DNA from: Phenylobacterium sp.
Lineage (GTDB): Bacteria; Pseudomonadota; Alphaproteobacteria; Caulobacterales; Caulobacteraceae
Length of the DNA stretch: 64,000 nt
Assembly: GCF_030680185.1 (NCBI RefSeq)
Contig: NZ_JAUXVZ010000032.1
Span: 113,694-177,693 of the forward strand
Reading direction: 5' to 3'
The stretch's first letter is position 1, and each line of letters opens with the position of its first letter. Below the pieces are notes generated by a model. The model searched no databases and was not told the origin of the DNA. It was given only the letters and a program-made list of their open reading frames with translations. Below are positions 9,967-21,990 of the stretch, piece after piece. The position numbers were made by a program, and so were the translations under genes.

Positions 9967-10761
9967 TCAGGCCTTCAGACGCGTCATCAGGGCCTGGGCG
10001 GCGGCGGGCGCGCGCACCTTTCCCTCACTGATGAAGAAGGCGAAGACCTCGCGGGCCTTGGTCTTAGGCGCAGCCTCCAGCATCGGCAGGTCGTCGGGCG
10101 CGTCTCCGGCGGCATAGACCTGTAGACGATCCGCCCACTGATCAAGCGCCTTGGGCTCGTAGCCCGTCTCGATGTCATCGGACCCGGCCATCAGCCTGGC
10201 GTAGACGAAGTCGGCCACCGGATCGGCGATCATCGGAAACTCGGCGTGCTCGGTCAGGCAGACCGCCACATTGCGCGCCCGGCACAGGGCCAGGAAGGCC
10301 GGGTCGGCGAAGCTTTCATGGCGGACCTCCACCGCATGGCGCAGGGGCAGGCCCGCCAGCTTGGATGGCAGCAGGTCCAGAAAGCCCTCGAAGTCTTCGG
10401 CGTCGAACCGCTTGGTGGCCATAAACTGCCAGAGAATTGGGCCCAGCCGGTCGCCCAGTTCAGCGATCCCCTGGTTCAGGAACTTGTCCACCGACTCGCC
10501 GGCCTCCTTCAGCACCTTGCGGTTGGTGCAGAAGCGCGAGGCCTTCAGGGTGAAGACGAAGCCCTCGGGCGTGGCGGCGGCCCACTTGGCGAAACTCTCG
10601 GGCTTCTGGCTGGAATAGTAGGTGGAGTTGATCTCGATGACCGGAAGGTGCGCGCTGGCATAGGCCAGTTCATCGGCCTGCCGCAGGCCCTGGGGGTAGA
10701 AGATGCCCCGCCAGGGCTCGAAGGTCCAGCCCCCGATTCCTGCACGCACCTGTCCGGTCAT
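9967..10761 (-). CDS. DUF72 (YecE-like) family protein
   Basis: RAGIGGWTFEPWRGIFYPQGLRQADELAYASAHLPVIEINSTYYSSQKPESFAKWAAATPEGFVFTLKASRF. Confidence 0.9.
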   Translation of the reverse strand: MTGQVRAGIGGWTFEPWRGIFYPQGLRQADELAYASAHLPVIEINSTYYSSQKPESFAKWAAATPEGFVFTLKASRFCTNRKVLKEAGESVDKFLNQGIAELGDRLGPILWQFMATKRFDAEDFEGFLDLLPSKLAGLPLRHAVEVRHESFADPAFLALCRARNVAVCLTEHAEFPMIADPVADFVYARLMAGSDDIETGYEPKALDQWADRLQVYAAGDAPDDLPMLEAAPKTKAREVFAFFISEGKVRAPAAAQALMTRLKA

Positions 10762-10775
10762 CGGTCGTCGTCCCT

Positions 10776-12428
10776 TTACTTGCGCGCCGCTGCGGTGGCG
10801 TCGCGGGCGGCCTTGAATTCCGAGCCCGCCTTCCATTCCGGCCAATCTCTGGAATTGGCCAGGTCGAGGCCGAGCTGGAACAGCATGTCGGCGTCCTGGG
10901 CCATGCCTTCAAGGTTCCAGTCGGGTCCGTATTCGTCTGCGGGCTGGTGGTACTGCTCGGCGGTGTAGTCCCGCGACCAGGCCTGGCCGGCCTCAAGTCC
11001 GCCCTCGACCAGATCCTGGCCCGAGCGGAACGAGATCGCAGGCACGCCGGCGCGCACGAAGGGGAAGTGGTCGGAGCGGAAGAAGCTTCCGGCTTCGGGA
11101 CGGGGATCGGGCTTGAAGGTCCGCCCTTGCGCCTCGCCCTTGGCGATCAGCATGTCCTGCAGCTGCGAGGCCGCGTCGCCGGCCGCCGAGAAGTCCTTGG
11201 CCGGGCCGGCCGGAGACGGCGCGTCCAGGTTCAGCACGGCCACGGTGGTTTCGAGGGGATAGAGGGGATTGGCGGCGTAGTATTCCGATCCCAGCAGGCC
11301 CTTTTCCTCGGCGGTGACCAGCAGGAAGCCGACGCTGCGTTTCGGCGCCGGCCCTTGCGCGAAGGCCCGGGCGATCTCAATCACCGCGCCGATGCCCGCG
11401 GCGTTGTCCACCGCGCCGTTATAGATGGTGTCGCCTGAGGCGTCCGGCGCGCCGACGCCCAGATGATCCCAGTGGGACGTGTAGAGAATGCGCTCGTCGG
11501 GCCACTCGGAGCCGGGCTCTTCGGCGACCACGTTCTGGCTGATGATCTGGCGAGCATCGACCTCGAAGGCGGTGGAGAAGGAGACGCCCTCCAGCAGGCG
11601 CGGCTGGAAGTCTCGGGTCTGGGCCTCGGCCTTGAGGGCCTCGAAGTCCAACCCGGCCCGGGCCAGCAGATCGACGGCCACGTCGCGCTGGATCCAGCCC
11701 TCCACCGGCACATGGGCCTTGGCCGGCTCGGCGCGGATGATGTCGAAGATCTCGTTGGTGTTGGAGTTCTTGACCGTCGCCCAGCCATAGGAGGCCGGCT
11801 CGGACTCGTGGACGACCAGCAGGCCGAGTGCGCCCTGGCGGGCGGCTTCCTCGTACTTGTAGGTCCAGCGGCCATAATAGGTCATGGCCTTGCCGCCGAA
11901 GTCGCCTTCGCCGGCCTCATAGTCGGGATCGTTGACCAGGACCACGACGACCTTGCCCTTGACGTCCATGTCCTTGAAGTCGTCCCAGTCGCGCTCCGGC
12001 GCCACGACCCCATAGCCGGCGAAGACGATGGGCGCGTTGTCGATATCGACCCGATCGGCGCCGTTGGCTGCGGCGCGGATGGCGATCTCCTCGCCCTGAC
12101 GCAGGGTGATCGCCGCGCCCGGCGCCAGGATGGTCGCCTCCACAGGGCCCTTGATCTCGAACCGGGCCAGCGGCACGTCCTGGGTCCAGAGGCGCTGGCC
12201 GTCCTTGATGTCGCCGGCGGGGCTGAGGCCCGCGGCCTTCAGCTGTTCGACCATATAGGCGATGGTCTTGGCCTCGGCCGGGGTGGCGGGCGCGCGGCCT
12301 TCAAAGGCGTCGGAGGCCAGGACCTCGACATGCTGGCCGATCCGTTCGCCGGAGATGGAGGGGGCCGCCAGGGCAGGGGCGGCGATCAGGGCCACTGAGG
12401 CGACCGCCGCAAATAGGAGCTTTTTCAT
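10776..12428 (-). CDS. M28-family metallopeptidase, secreted
   Basis: Signal peptide; PA-like insert; SHWDHLG...GAVDNAAGIGAVIEIARAF...VTAEEKGLLGSEYYA...SDHFPFV. Confidence 0.93.
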   Translation of the reverse strand: MKKLLFAAVASVALIAAPALAAPSISGERIGQHVEVLASDAFEGRAPATPAEAKTIAYMVEQLKAAGLSPAGDIKDGQRLWTQDVPLARFEIKGPVEATILAPGAAITLRQGEEIAIRAAANGADRVDIDNAPIVFAGYGVVAPERDWDDFKDMDVKGKVVVVLVNDPDYEAGEGDFGGKAMTYYGRWTYKYEEAARQGALGLLVVHESEPASYGWATVKNSNTNEIFDIIRAEPAKAHVPVEGWIQRDVAVDLLARAGLDFEALKAEAQTRDFQPRLLEGVSFSTAFEVDARQIISQNVVAEEPGSEWPDERILYTSHWDHLGVGAPDASGDTIYNGAVDNAAGIGAVIEIARAFAQGPAPKRSVGFLLVTAEEKGLLGSEYYAANPLYPLETTVAVLNLDAPSPAGPAKDFSAAGDAASQLQDMLIAKGEAQGRTFKPDPRPEAGSFFRSDHFPFVRAGVPAISFRSGQDLVEGGLEAGQAWSRDYTAEQYHQPADEYGPDWNLEGMAQDADMLFQLGLDLANSRDWPEWKAGSEFKAARDATAAARK

Positions 12429-12647
12429 TGAAACTCTGCGCAGGGTTGTCGTTTGGGGGCGAGCCTAACCGCGGCGCAGGCGCCACGCCACCGAGGATGT
12501 TACCTCTGTGACGGCGCGGCTTGAGGTTTGTATCGGCGCTGCAATTCCCGCGTCGCGAACCTGTGGTTTGGGAAGCGTCGCTGTTTAGGCGGCATTACCT
12601 CCTGGGGCGGTATGATGATTCCCGATTCGCGGCCTTGCAGGACTGCC

Positions 12648-14072
12648 ATGCGTCTGACGTCTTCGCTCGCCCTGTCCGCTCTGCTCGCCCTGGGCGCCTG
12701 TGCGACCGCCCGGGATGCTGAGATCGATCTTCCCGAAGCCTATCCGACGGTGGATGCGGCGGCGGCCTCGGCCGAGGTGCTGGACGCCTGGTGGCTGTCC
12801 TTCAATGATCCTGAGCTCACCGCCCTGATCGATGAGGCCCTGGTGCGGAGCCCCGACGCCCAGAGCGCGGCGGCGCGGCTGCGCGAGGTCCGGCTGACCG
12901 CCGCCAGCGCGCTCACCAGCTTTCTGCCCCAGGGCCAGCTGACCGGCTCGGCCCGGCAGACCGAGACCGAGCAGATCGACGGTCAGGAGATCAGCGTGCC
13001 CGGGTTGTCCACCTCGGGAACCAGCGAAAGCTACCAGGGCGCCTTCAATGTCAGCTGGGAGCTGGACCTGTTCGGCCGCTTCTTCGCCGCCCGTCGTGCG
13101 GCCCAGGGTGACACGGCCGCCGCCCGCTTCGCCTATGAGGGCGCCCGCGCCAGCCTGGCGGCCAATGTGGCCGACGCCTATTTCCAGGCCCGCGGTCTGG
13201 CCATCCAGCTTGAGGACGCCCGCGAGAGCGCCCGGGTCCAGCAGTCGCTCTATGATGTCGCCCAGCAGCGGGTCGATATCGGCATCGCCGCCCGTTCCGA
13301 CTCCGACCGCGTGGCCGGCGAACTCGCCCAGGCCCGCAGCCAGGTCGAGAGCCTGGAGGCCGAACTCCAGGCCCAGCAGCGGACGCTGCTCGTCCTGGTC
13401 GGCCGCGGGACGGCGCCCCTGGCCGGTGTCTCCACCCCGCCGCTGGCCGGCCTTCCGCCGCCGGTTCCCGCCGCGGTGCCCGGCGAACTCCTGGCCCGCC
13501 GCCCTGATGTGCGCGAGGCCGAGGCGCGGGTGCGCTCGGCGGCCGGTCGCCTGGCGGTGACGCAGCTCGCCTTCTTTCCGACCTTCACCCTGACGCCGGG
13601 CCTGGGCATCTCGCGGACGGTCCAGCCGGGCTATGAGGCGACCACTCAGAACTGGAGCATCGGGGCCAATGTGTCCCAGCCGGTGCTGAACATTCCCCAG
13701 CTCCTGCTCGACATGCGCGCCCAGGACGCCCGCACCGAACAGGCGGTGATCGCCTACGAAAAGGTGGTGCAGACCGCCTATGCCGAGGCTGAAAGCGCCC
13801 TGGTCCGACTGTCGGCCGACCGCCGCCGGGTGGACCTGCTGACCGACGGGGAAGCCCGCGCCCAGCGGGCCTACCAGTCCGCAAGGCTTGGCTACGATAT
13901 CGGTCTTACCGACCTGCAGACCGCCCTGGGCGCCGAGCAGACCTGGCGCGCCACCCGCGCCCAGCTCACCGGCGCCCAGGTGCAGTCCCAGCGCCGGGCG
14001 GTTCAGGCCTTCAAGGCCCTCGGCGGCGGCTGGCCGTCGCAGGACCTTCCCCCCAACACCCAAGCCCGCTGA
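12648..14072 (+). CDS. RND efflux outer-membrane lipoprotein (NodT/TolC family)
   Basis: Lipobox MRLTSSLALSALLALGACA; LARRPDVREAEARVRSAAGRL; followed by MFP and RND genes. Confidence 0.93.
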   Translation: MRLTSSLALSALLALGACATARDAEIDLPEAYPTVDAAAASAEVLDAWWLSFNDPELTALIDEALVRSPDAQSAAARLREVRLTAASALTSFLPQGQLTGSARQTETEQIDGQEISVPGLSTSGTSESYQGAFNVSWELDLFGRFFAARRAAQGDTAAARFAYEGARASLAANVADAYFQARGLAIQLEDARESARVQQSLYDVAQQRVDIGIAARSDSDRVAGELAQARSQVESLEAELQAQQRTLLVLVGRGTAPLAGVSTPPLAGLPPPVPAAVPGELLARRPDVREAEARVRSAAGRLAVTQLAFFPTFTLTPGLGISRTVQPGYEATTQNWSIGANVSQPVLNIPQLLLDMRAQDARTEQAVIAYEKVVQTAYAEAESALVRLSADRRRVDLLTDGEARAQRAYQSARLGYDIGLTDLQTALGAEQTWRATRAQLTGAQVQSQRRAVQAFKALGGGWPSQDLPPNTQAR

Positions 14073-14082
14073 GGCGGATGGC

Positions 14083-15282
14083 ATGATGCAGATCCAGACA
14101 TCTCCGGCGACCCGCCGCACAGCCCCCGTCGCCCTGATCGTGATGATCGCGAGCGCGCTCGCCCTGGCCGCCTGCAGCGAGGACGCGCCCCGCGAAACGG
14201 CCGAGCAACAGGCCCGCGCCGTGACGGTCGTGCCGGTGTCCGCCGGATCGATCAGCGGCTCTGTCGCGGCCTCCGGCCCCCTGGTCCCGCGGGAAGAGGC
14301 CGCGGTCAGCGCCGAGATCGCCGGCTATCGCGTCGCCCGCGTGCTGGTCGAGCCGGGCGCCTATGTGCGCCAGGGCCAGGCCCTGGCGGTCCTCGACGGC
14401 GCGCTCCTCCAGTCGCAGCTGCAACAGCAGGAAGCCGCCCTGGCCCAGGCCGAGGTTCAGGCCCAGCAGGCCGAGAGCCAGGCCGCCCGCGTGCAAGGCC
14501 TCGAAGGCCAGGGCGTCCTGTCCAGCGAACAGATCGAACAGCGCCAGTTCCAGGCCCGCAGCGCCCGCGCCCAGGCCGAGGCCCAGGCTGCGGGGCTCGC
14601 AGATATCCGCGCCCGCCTGGCGAGGCTTTCGGTCACGGCCCCGGTGTCGGGGCTTGTGCTGCAACGGAATGTCCGGCCGGGCGATCAGTCTGGCGCTGGG
14701 ACGACCCCCTGGTTCGTCATCGCCCGCGATGGCCTGATCGAGCTGCGGGCCGAAGTGTCCGAGGCCGACCTGGCCCGCATCCGCGAGGGCCAGTCGGTTC
14801 AGGTGGCCCTTCAGAATGGCCAGACGGTCCAGGGGACCGTGCGCCTGGTCAGCCCGCAGGTGAACAACACCAGCCAGCTGGGCGAGGTCTGGATCCGCCT
14901 GCCCAATCGCCCCGACATCCGCGCCGGCGGCTTCGCCAGCGCCGCCTTCGAGGGCGGCGGATCGTCGTCGCTGACCGTGCCCGAGACCGCCGTGCGTTAT
15001 GACGGCGACGGCGCCAGCGTCATGGTGGTGGGCGAGGACAATCGCGTGAAGCGCGTCGCGGTCACCACCGGCGCCCGGGGCGGCGGGCAGGTCGAGCTCG
15101 TGCGCGGTCCGCCGGCCGGCGCCCTGGTGGTCGAGAGCGCGGGTTCCTTCCTGCTTGAGAACGACATTGTCCGGCCCGTCCGGGCCTCAGCCGGCGCCAC
15201 TGCGCCGACGGCGAATTCGGCGACCCCGCGGGCCGCCCAACCGGCCGCCCAACCGGCCGCCAAGACCGAGCCGGCGAAATGA
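14083..15282 (+). CDS. RND efflux periplasmic adaptor (MFP) lipoprotein
   Basis: Lipobox ALAACS; VARVLVEPGAYVRQGQALAVLDGALL...LSVTAPVSGLVLQRNVRPGDQ. Confidence 0.93.
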   Translation: MMQIQTSPATRRTAPVALIVMIASALALAACSEDAPRETAEQQARAVTVVPVSAGSISGSVAASGPLVPREEAAVSAEIAGYRVARVLVEPGAYVRQGQALAVLDGALLQSQLQQQEAALAQAEVQAQQAESQAARVQGLEGQGVLSSEQIEQRQFQARSARAQAEAQAAGLADIRARLARLSVTAPVSGLVLQRNVRPGDQSGAGTTPWFVIARDGLIELRAEVSEADLARIREGQSVQVALQNGQTVQGTVRLVSPQVNNTSQLGEVWIRLPNRPDIRAGGFASAAFEGGGSSSLTVPETAVRYDGDGASVMVVGEDNRVKRVAVTTGARGGGQVELVRGPPAGALVVESAGSFLLENDIVRPVRASAGATAPTANSATPRAAQPAAQPAAKTEPAK

Positions 15283-18200
15283 GCGCGGAGCACCCCACGG
15301 GCATCTCAACCTGGGCGATCCGCAACCCGGTTCCGGTCGTCGTCCTCTTCGTCGCCCTGACGCTGGCCGGAATGATTTCCTATGGAAATCTGCCGGTGAA
15401 GCTGTTCCCCAACGTGCAGTTCCCAGCCGTTTCCGTCACGGTCACCCAGAGCGGGGCCGCGCCGGGCGAGATGGAGACCCAGATCACCCGGCCGGTGGAG
15501 GACGCCCTGGCGGGCATCCCCAACGTCAAGAACATCCATTCGACCATCACCCAGGGCGCCTCGGTGACCATGGTCGAGTTCGAGCTTGGCGAAGACCTGC
15601 AAAAGGCCACGGACGACGTCCGCTCCCGGATCGATCAGACCCGAGCCTTGCTGCCGCGGGAGATCGACGAGCCGACGGTCCAGCGGATCGAGTTCGATTC
15701 TCAGCCGATCATGACCTATGCGGTCGCCTCCGACCGCATGTCGGATGTCGAGCTGTCCTGGTTTGTCGATGACACCGTTGGACGGGCTCTGCAGGCCAGC
15801 GAGGGCGTGGCCCAGGTCGCCCGGGTCGGCGGCGTGACTCGCGAGATCAACGTCGTCCTCGATCCCGACCGCCTGGCGGCTCGCGGCCTGACGGCGACCC
15901 AGGTCAACAACGCCCTGCGCAGCTTCGATCTCGATGCGCCGGGCGGCCGGGTCGCCATCGGCGGCCAGGAGCAGAACCTGCGGGTTCTGGGCGCCGTCAG
16001 CAGCGTCGAGGCCCTGCGCGACCTGACCATCCCCACAGGCCAGGGGGGCTATGTTCGCCTGTCGGACATCGCCGACGTCGGCGATGGCGCCTCCGAGCCC
16101 CGCGGCTTCGCCCGGCTGAACGGCCAGCCCGTGGTCGCCTTCATGGTCACCAAGACCCGCGACTCCAGCGACGTGGAGGTCGAGGACGGGGTGCTCGATG
16201 CTATGGCCGCGCTTGAGCAGCAGTATGAAGGCGTCAGCTTCACCAAGATCTTCTCGTCGGTGGACGAGACCCGCGCCAGCTTCCACGCCACCCAGAACGT
16301 CCTCCTGGAAGGCATGGGGCTCGCCGCCCTGGTGGTGTTCGTTTTCCTGCGCAACTGGCGCTCGACGGCCATCGCTGCGGTCGCCATGCCGCTGTCGCTG
16401 ATCCCCACCTTCTTTGTGATGGATCTGCTGGGCTTTTCACTGAACGTCGTCACCCTGCTGGGCCTGACCCTGGTGATCGGCATCCTGGTCGATGACGCCA
16501 TCGTCGAGGTGGAGAATATCGAGAAACGAATCATCGCCGGGATGCGGCCCTACCAAGCCGCGCTGGAAGGCGCCGACGCTATCGGCCTGGCCGTCGTGGC
16601 CACCACGGCGTCGATCGTGGTGGTGTTTACTCCGGTCTCGTTCATGGGCGGTATGGCCGGACAGTTTTTTACCGAGTTTGGCATCACCGTCTCTGTGGCT
16701 GTGATCTTTTCCCTGCTGGTGGCCCGTCTGCTCACTCCGCTCATGGCCGCCTATCTGCTCAAGCCGGCGGCCCACGCCCAGGAGCGCAAGCCTTTCACGG
16801 GCTTCTATCGCAACAGCCTGGACTGGGCCCTGGACCACCGGATCGTGGCCTGCATGGTCGGCGGCGCATTGTTCGCCGTGTCCCTGGCCCTGACCCTCCT
16901 GCTGCCCCAAGGGTTCCAGCCCGCCGGGGATCCCGACTACCTCTATGTGAATGTGCAGGGGCCGCCCGGCGCCACCGCCGAGCACATGGAAGGTGTGGTC
17001 CGCGGCATCACCGACACCTTCTCCGGGCGGCCTGAAGTGACCAATGTCTTCGCCCAGATCGGCTCGACCGTGGTCGCCCAGGGTCCCGGTGGTGGCGGCG
17101 GCGGCGGGAGCGACCTACGCAGCGGCACCGTCACGGTTCTGCTGAATGAGGGCCGCGACCTGTCCGGCGACGAAATCCGTCGTGAAATGCGTGAAGCGCT
17201 GCGGGAAATCCCCGACGCCCGGGTGACCTTCCTCGACGGCCAGGGCCAGGCCGGTATCCAGATTGTCTTGACCGGTGAGAACCCCGACGCCCTTCGCGAA
17301 GCCGCCCTCGAGCTTGAGCGGCAGATGCGGGGCGTGCCCGAGATCGCCGAACCCCGGCCGTCGGTGCCGCCCGTCGGGCCGGAGCTGATCATTCGCCCGC
17401 GGGCCGCCGAGGCGGCGCGGCTTGGCGTCAGCGCTGAACAGATCGCCTCCGTCGCCCGGGTGGCCACCGTCGGCGACATCGACGCCAATGTCGCCAAGAT
17501 GACCATTGGCGAGCGGCGCCTGCCCATCCGTCTGCGGTTGCCTGCAGACGCCCGCACCGACCTGGAAGCTATCCGGGGCCTTCGCCTGCCGACCGCGACC
17601 GGGGGCGTGACCACCCTGGGCGCCGTGGCCGATGTGGAGTTCCAGGCCGGTCCGGCCCGCATCGAGCGTCTGAATCGCAAACGCCAGCTCACCGTCCAGG
17701 CCGAGCTCAACGGCGTGGAGCTCGGCGACGCCAACAAGAAGGTCCAGGCCCTGCCGATCATGAAGAACCTTCCCGAGGGGGTCGCGCCGGCGGCTACCGG
17801 CCAGCTGGAAGCGATGATGGAGCTGTTCGGCGCCATGGGGATTGCGGTCTTCGCCGGGGTCTCGATGATCTTCGCCGTGCTGATCCTGCTTTTCCGCAGC
17901 TTCTTCAAGCCCATCGTGATCCTGTCGGCCTTGCCGCTGGCCGTGGGCGGAGCCTTCCTGGGGCTGCTCGCCTTCGGGCTCTCGCTTTCGGTGCCGTCGC
18001 TGATCGGCTTCCTGATGCTGCTGGGCCTGGCGGCCAAGAACTCGATCCTGCTGGTCGAGTACACGATCGAGCGCGAGCGCGAGGGCATGCCCCAGCGCGA
18101 AGCTCTGATCGAGGCCTGCCGCGAGCGCGCCCGGCCCATCGTCATGACCACGGTGGCCATGGCGGCCGGCATGCTGCCCACGGCGCTCGCCCTCGAAAAG

Positions 18201-18395
18201 GGCGCCGAGTTCCGCCAGCCCATGGCCGTCGCCGTGATCGGCGGCCTGATCACCTCGACCATCCTGTCGCTGGTGCTGGTGCCGGTGGTCTATGAGATCG
18301 TCGACGACTTCGAGCGCTGGCTGGCGCCCAAGCTCGGCCGCCTGATCACGCCCCGGGAGGCGCCCGGCGCAGCCGTGCCGGAGGATCGCCTGTAG
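15279..18395 (+). CDS. RND-family efflux transporter permease (AcrB/HAE1 type)
   Basis: 1038 aa; NPVPVVVLFVALTLAGMISYGNLPVKLFPNVQFPAVSVTV; VDDAIVEVENIEK; GLAAKNSILLVEY. Confidence 0.96.
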   Translation: MSAEHPTGISTWAIRNPVPVVVLFVALTLAGMISYGNLPVKLFPNVQFPAVSVTVTQSGAAPGEMETQITRPVEDALAGIPNVKNIHSTITQGASVTMVEFELGEDLQKATDDVRSRIDQTRALLPREIDEPTVQRIEFDSQPIMTYAVASDRMSDVELSWFVDDTVGRALQASEGVAQVARVGGVTREINVVLDPDRLAARGLTATQVNNALRSFDLDAPGGRVAIGGQEQNLRVLGAVSSVEALRDLTIPTGQGGYVRLSDIADVGDGASEPRGFARLNGQPVVAFMVTKTRDSSDVEVEDGVLDAMAALEQQYEGVSFTKIFSSVDETRASFHATQNVLLEGMGLAALVVFVFLRNWRSTAIAAVAMPLSLIPTFFVMDLLGFSLNVVTLLGLTLVIGILVDDAIVEVENIEKRIIAGMRPYQAALEGADAIGLAVVATTASIVVVFTPVSFMGGMAGQFFTEFGITVSVAVIFSLLVARLLTPLMAAYLLKPAAHAQERKPFTGFYRNSLDWALDHRIVACMVGGALFAVSLALTLLLPQGFQPAGDPDYLYVNVQGPPGATAEHMEGVVRGITDTFSGRPEVTNVFAQIGSTVVAQGPGGGGGGGSDLRSGTVTVLLNEGRDLSGDEIRREMREALREIPDARVTFLDGQGQAGIQIVLTGENPDALREAALELERQMRGVPEIAEPRPSVPPVGPELIIRPRAAEAARLGVSAEQIASVARVATVGDIDANVAKMTIGERRLPIRLRLPADARTDLEAIRGLRLPTATGGVTTLGAVADVEFQAGPARIERLNRKRQLTVQAELNGVELGDANKKVQALPIMKNLPEGVAPAATGQLEAMMELFGAMGIAVFAGVSMIFAVLILLFRSFFKPIVILSALPLAVGGAFLGLLAFGLSLSVPSLIGFLMLLGLAAKNSILLVEYTIEREREGMPQREALIEACRERARPIVMTTVAMAAGMLPTALALEKGAEFRQPMAVAVIGGLITSTILSLVLVPVVYEIVDDFERWLAPKLGRLITPREAPGAAVPEDRL

Positions 18396-18412
18396 GCGCA
18401 GATCTGACGTCG

Positions 18413-19393
18413 TCAGATCTCGCCGCGGATGACCTGGGCGAACTGCTCGGGATCGACATTGCCGCCGGACAGGACCAGCGCGATGCTCGTCTTGCCGGCG
18501 ACGTCGATCTTGCCCGCCAGCAGGGCCGCCAGGGCTGCGACGCCGCCAGGCTCGACCACCAGCTTCAGGGTCGAGAAGGCGTAGCGCATGGCCTCGGTGA
18601 TCTCGCGATCGCTGACCAGGGCCACATCGGCCACCGTCTGTTGCATGACCGGGAAGGTCAGCACGCCTGGCGCCGGCGATTCCAGAGAGTCGCACAGGGA
18701 CCGGCCCGTGGGCTTGAAGGTCTGGCGCGCGCCGGCCTGCAGCGACTTCAGGGTGTCGTCGAAACCCTCGGGCTCGACGCCCACCATGGCGGTGTGCGAG
18801 CTCAAGGCCTTCACCGCCGTGGCCAGTCCGGCCAGCAGGCCGCCGCCGCTGATGGGCGCAGCCACCACGTCCAGGGTCGCGCCGGCCGCCCTGGCCTGGG
18901 CCACCAGCTCCAGCCCCACCGTGCCTTGGCCAGCCATGATGTGCGGGTCGTCGAAAGCCGGAACGACCACGGCTCCGCGCTCTTCGGCGATCTCGGCGGC
19001 GATGGCTTCGCGGCTGTCGGTCAGCCGGTCGTAGAACCGCACCTCGGCGCCATAGACCCTGGTGGCGGCGACCTTCACCGCCGGCGCATCCTTGGGCATG
19101 ACGATCAGGGCGGGAATCCCCAGCAGCCGGGCGGCCAGGGCGACACCCTGCGCATGGTTGCCCGACGAGAAGGCCACCACGCCGCGGGCGCGCTCGTCGG
19201 CGTCCAGCTGAACGAGGCGGTTATAGGCGCCGCGAAACTTGAAGGCGCCGACTCGCTGCAGGGTCTCGGCCTTGAGCAGGACGCGCAGACCCATCTTCTC
19301 GTTCAGGGCCGGGCTTTCGATCAGCGGCGTCTCAATGGCCAGGCCGCGGATGCGGTCGGCGGCCGCCTCGATATCGGCGAGGGTCAGGCTCAT
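18413..19393 (-). CDS. PLP-dependent threonine dehydratase / serine racemase-like
   Basis: [54 protein letters not shown]. Confidence 0.9.
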   Translation of the reverse strand: MSLTLADIEAAADRIRGLAIETPLIESPALNEKMGLRVLLKAETLQRVGAFKFRGAYNRLVQLDADERARGVVAFSSGNHAQGVALAARLLGIPALIVMPKDAPAVKVAATRVYGAEVRFYDRLTDSREAIAAEIAEERGAVVVPAFDDPHIMAGQGTVGLELVAQARAAGATLDVVAAPISGGGLLAGLATAVKALSSHTAMVGVEPEGFDDTLKSLQAGARQTFKPTGRSLCDSLESPAPGVLTFPVMQQTVADVALVSDREITEAMRYAFSTLKLVVEPGGVAALAALLAGKIDVAGKTSIALVLSGGNVDPEQFAQVIRGEI

Positions 19394-19809
19394 TTTGCGA
19401 ACACCATGTCGTCGTTGGCGAAGGCCTTGAACTCCAGGGCGTTGCCGGATGGGTCAAGGAAGAACAGGGTGGCCTGCTCGCCGGGCTGGCCCTTGAAGCG
19501 GACCTGCGGGGCGATGATGAAGTCCGTGCCCGCCGCCTGCAGCCGATCAGCCAGGTCCTGCCAGGCCTGTAGCGTCAGGATGACGCCGAAATGGCGGACC
19601 GGAACCTGCTCGCCATCGACCGCGCTGGTCTGGCGGTGACCCACCTCGTCCGGCGCCAGATGGGCGACGATCTGGTGGCCGTAGAAGTCGAAATCGATCC
19701 AGTCGGGGCTGGAGCGGCCCTCGGCGCAGCCCAGCAGATCGCCGTAAAAGGCGCGGGCCTCGGCCAGGTCGCGGACGGGGAAGGCGAGGTGAAAGCGGGG
19801 TCGGGTCAT
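19390..19809 (-). CDS. VOC-family (glyoxalase-like) protein
   Basis: [24 protein letters not shown]...[15 protein letters not shown]. Confidence 0.9.
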   Translation of the reverse strand: MTRPRFHLAFPVRDLAEARAFYGDLLGCAEGRSSPDWIDFDFYGHQIVAHLAPDEVGHRQTSAVDGEQVPVRHFGVILTLQAWQDLADRLQAAGTDFIIAPQVRFKGQPGEQATLFFLDPSGNALEFKAFANDDMVFAK

Positions 19810-19912
19810 GGCCTTCTGCATAGCTTGCCATCTACCGACGCGCGACCGCTTTGACAGCCGCCCCGCCGTGCTTATCTGTGCGCGATCCATAGCGGTGGGT
19901 TTGGGACCAATC

Positions 19913-20512
19913 ATGAAGCGCAATCTCGTTGCGGCGGCCAGCGCCGCCGTCTGTCTGGCTGGCTCGGGGGTGGCCCAGGCTGCCGATCTAATGGTCGGGG
20001 TCTATGCCCATGACGTGACCTTCATCGGCGAGGCGATCGGTTCGGGCGCCGCGGGCCGCGAGGACGGGATCGACCTGCATCTTGGCCTGCGCAGCGAGCC
20101 GATCGAAGCCCTCTGGGGGGATCCCCAGGCCCACGCCTTCGTCTCGATCAACAGCGAGAACACCAGCAACTTCATCGCCGCCGGCCTGTCCTGGCCCATC
20201 GGCGTCACAGACCGGCTCTATATCCGCCCGGGTCTGGGTTTGGCCTATACCGATGGCGAGGCGGGCCTGCCGCCAGTCAATGAGCCCGGCCTGACGCCTG
20301 ATGAAGTGGCGCGCCGTCTCGAGCTCTACAACACCCGCATCGACTTCGGCTCTCAGGTCCTGTTCCAGCCCGAGCTGTCGCTGGGCTACGAATTCACCGA
20401 GCGGTTCGCCGCCGAACTGTCCTGGGTCCACATCTCCAACGCCCAGATTTTCCACCAGGGCAAGAACCAGGGCCTTGACGAAGCTGGCGTGCGGCTGATT
20501 TACAGCTTCTGA
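19913..20512 (+). CDS. Acyloxyacyl hydrolase / PagL-like lipid A deacylase
   Basis: Signal peptide; beta-barrel-like sequence; C-terminal [35 protein letters not shown] with His-x-Ser. Confidence 0.85.
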   Translation: MKRNLVAAASAAVCLAGSGVAQAADLMVGVYAHDVTFIGEAIGSGAAGREDGIDLHLGLRSEPIEALWGDPQAHAFVSINSENTSNFIAAGLSWPIGVTDRLYIRPGLGLAYTDGEAGLPPVNEPGLTPDEVARRLELYNTRIDFGSQVLFQPELSLGYEFTERFAAELSWVHISNAQIFHQGKNQGLDEAGVRLIYSF

Positions 20513-20629
20513 CCTGCCCCGGCGCCGCATGAGCGCATCCGGCAGGTTCCACAATCGATCAAATCCTCTCGCCGAGCCCTGTCGAAGGGCGGGACGGATC
20601 CGCTCGGCAGGCGGAAGGATCGTATCTCA

Positions 20630-21919
<1,290 letters not shown>

Positions 21920-21990
21920 GCGACCCCGCGCCCGTAAGTGGTTCTTTACGGCCTCGTGGCACCTTCGCCCCATTCGCGGAGCGTGCCCAA

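Noticed and set aside
15233-15262. Short repeat gccgcccaaccggccgcccaaccggccgcc near the MFP C-terminus
   Set aside because: Two-copy 12-bp repeat encoding an Ala/Gln/Pro tail; common low-complexity sequence.
15306-18695. Several long minus-strand ORFs opposite the RND permease
   Set aside because: All antisense to a clear transporter; typical shadow ORFs in high-GC DNA.
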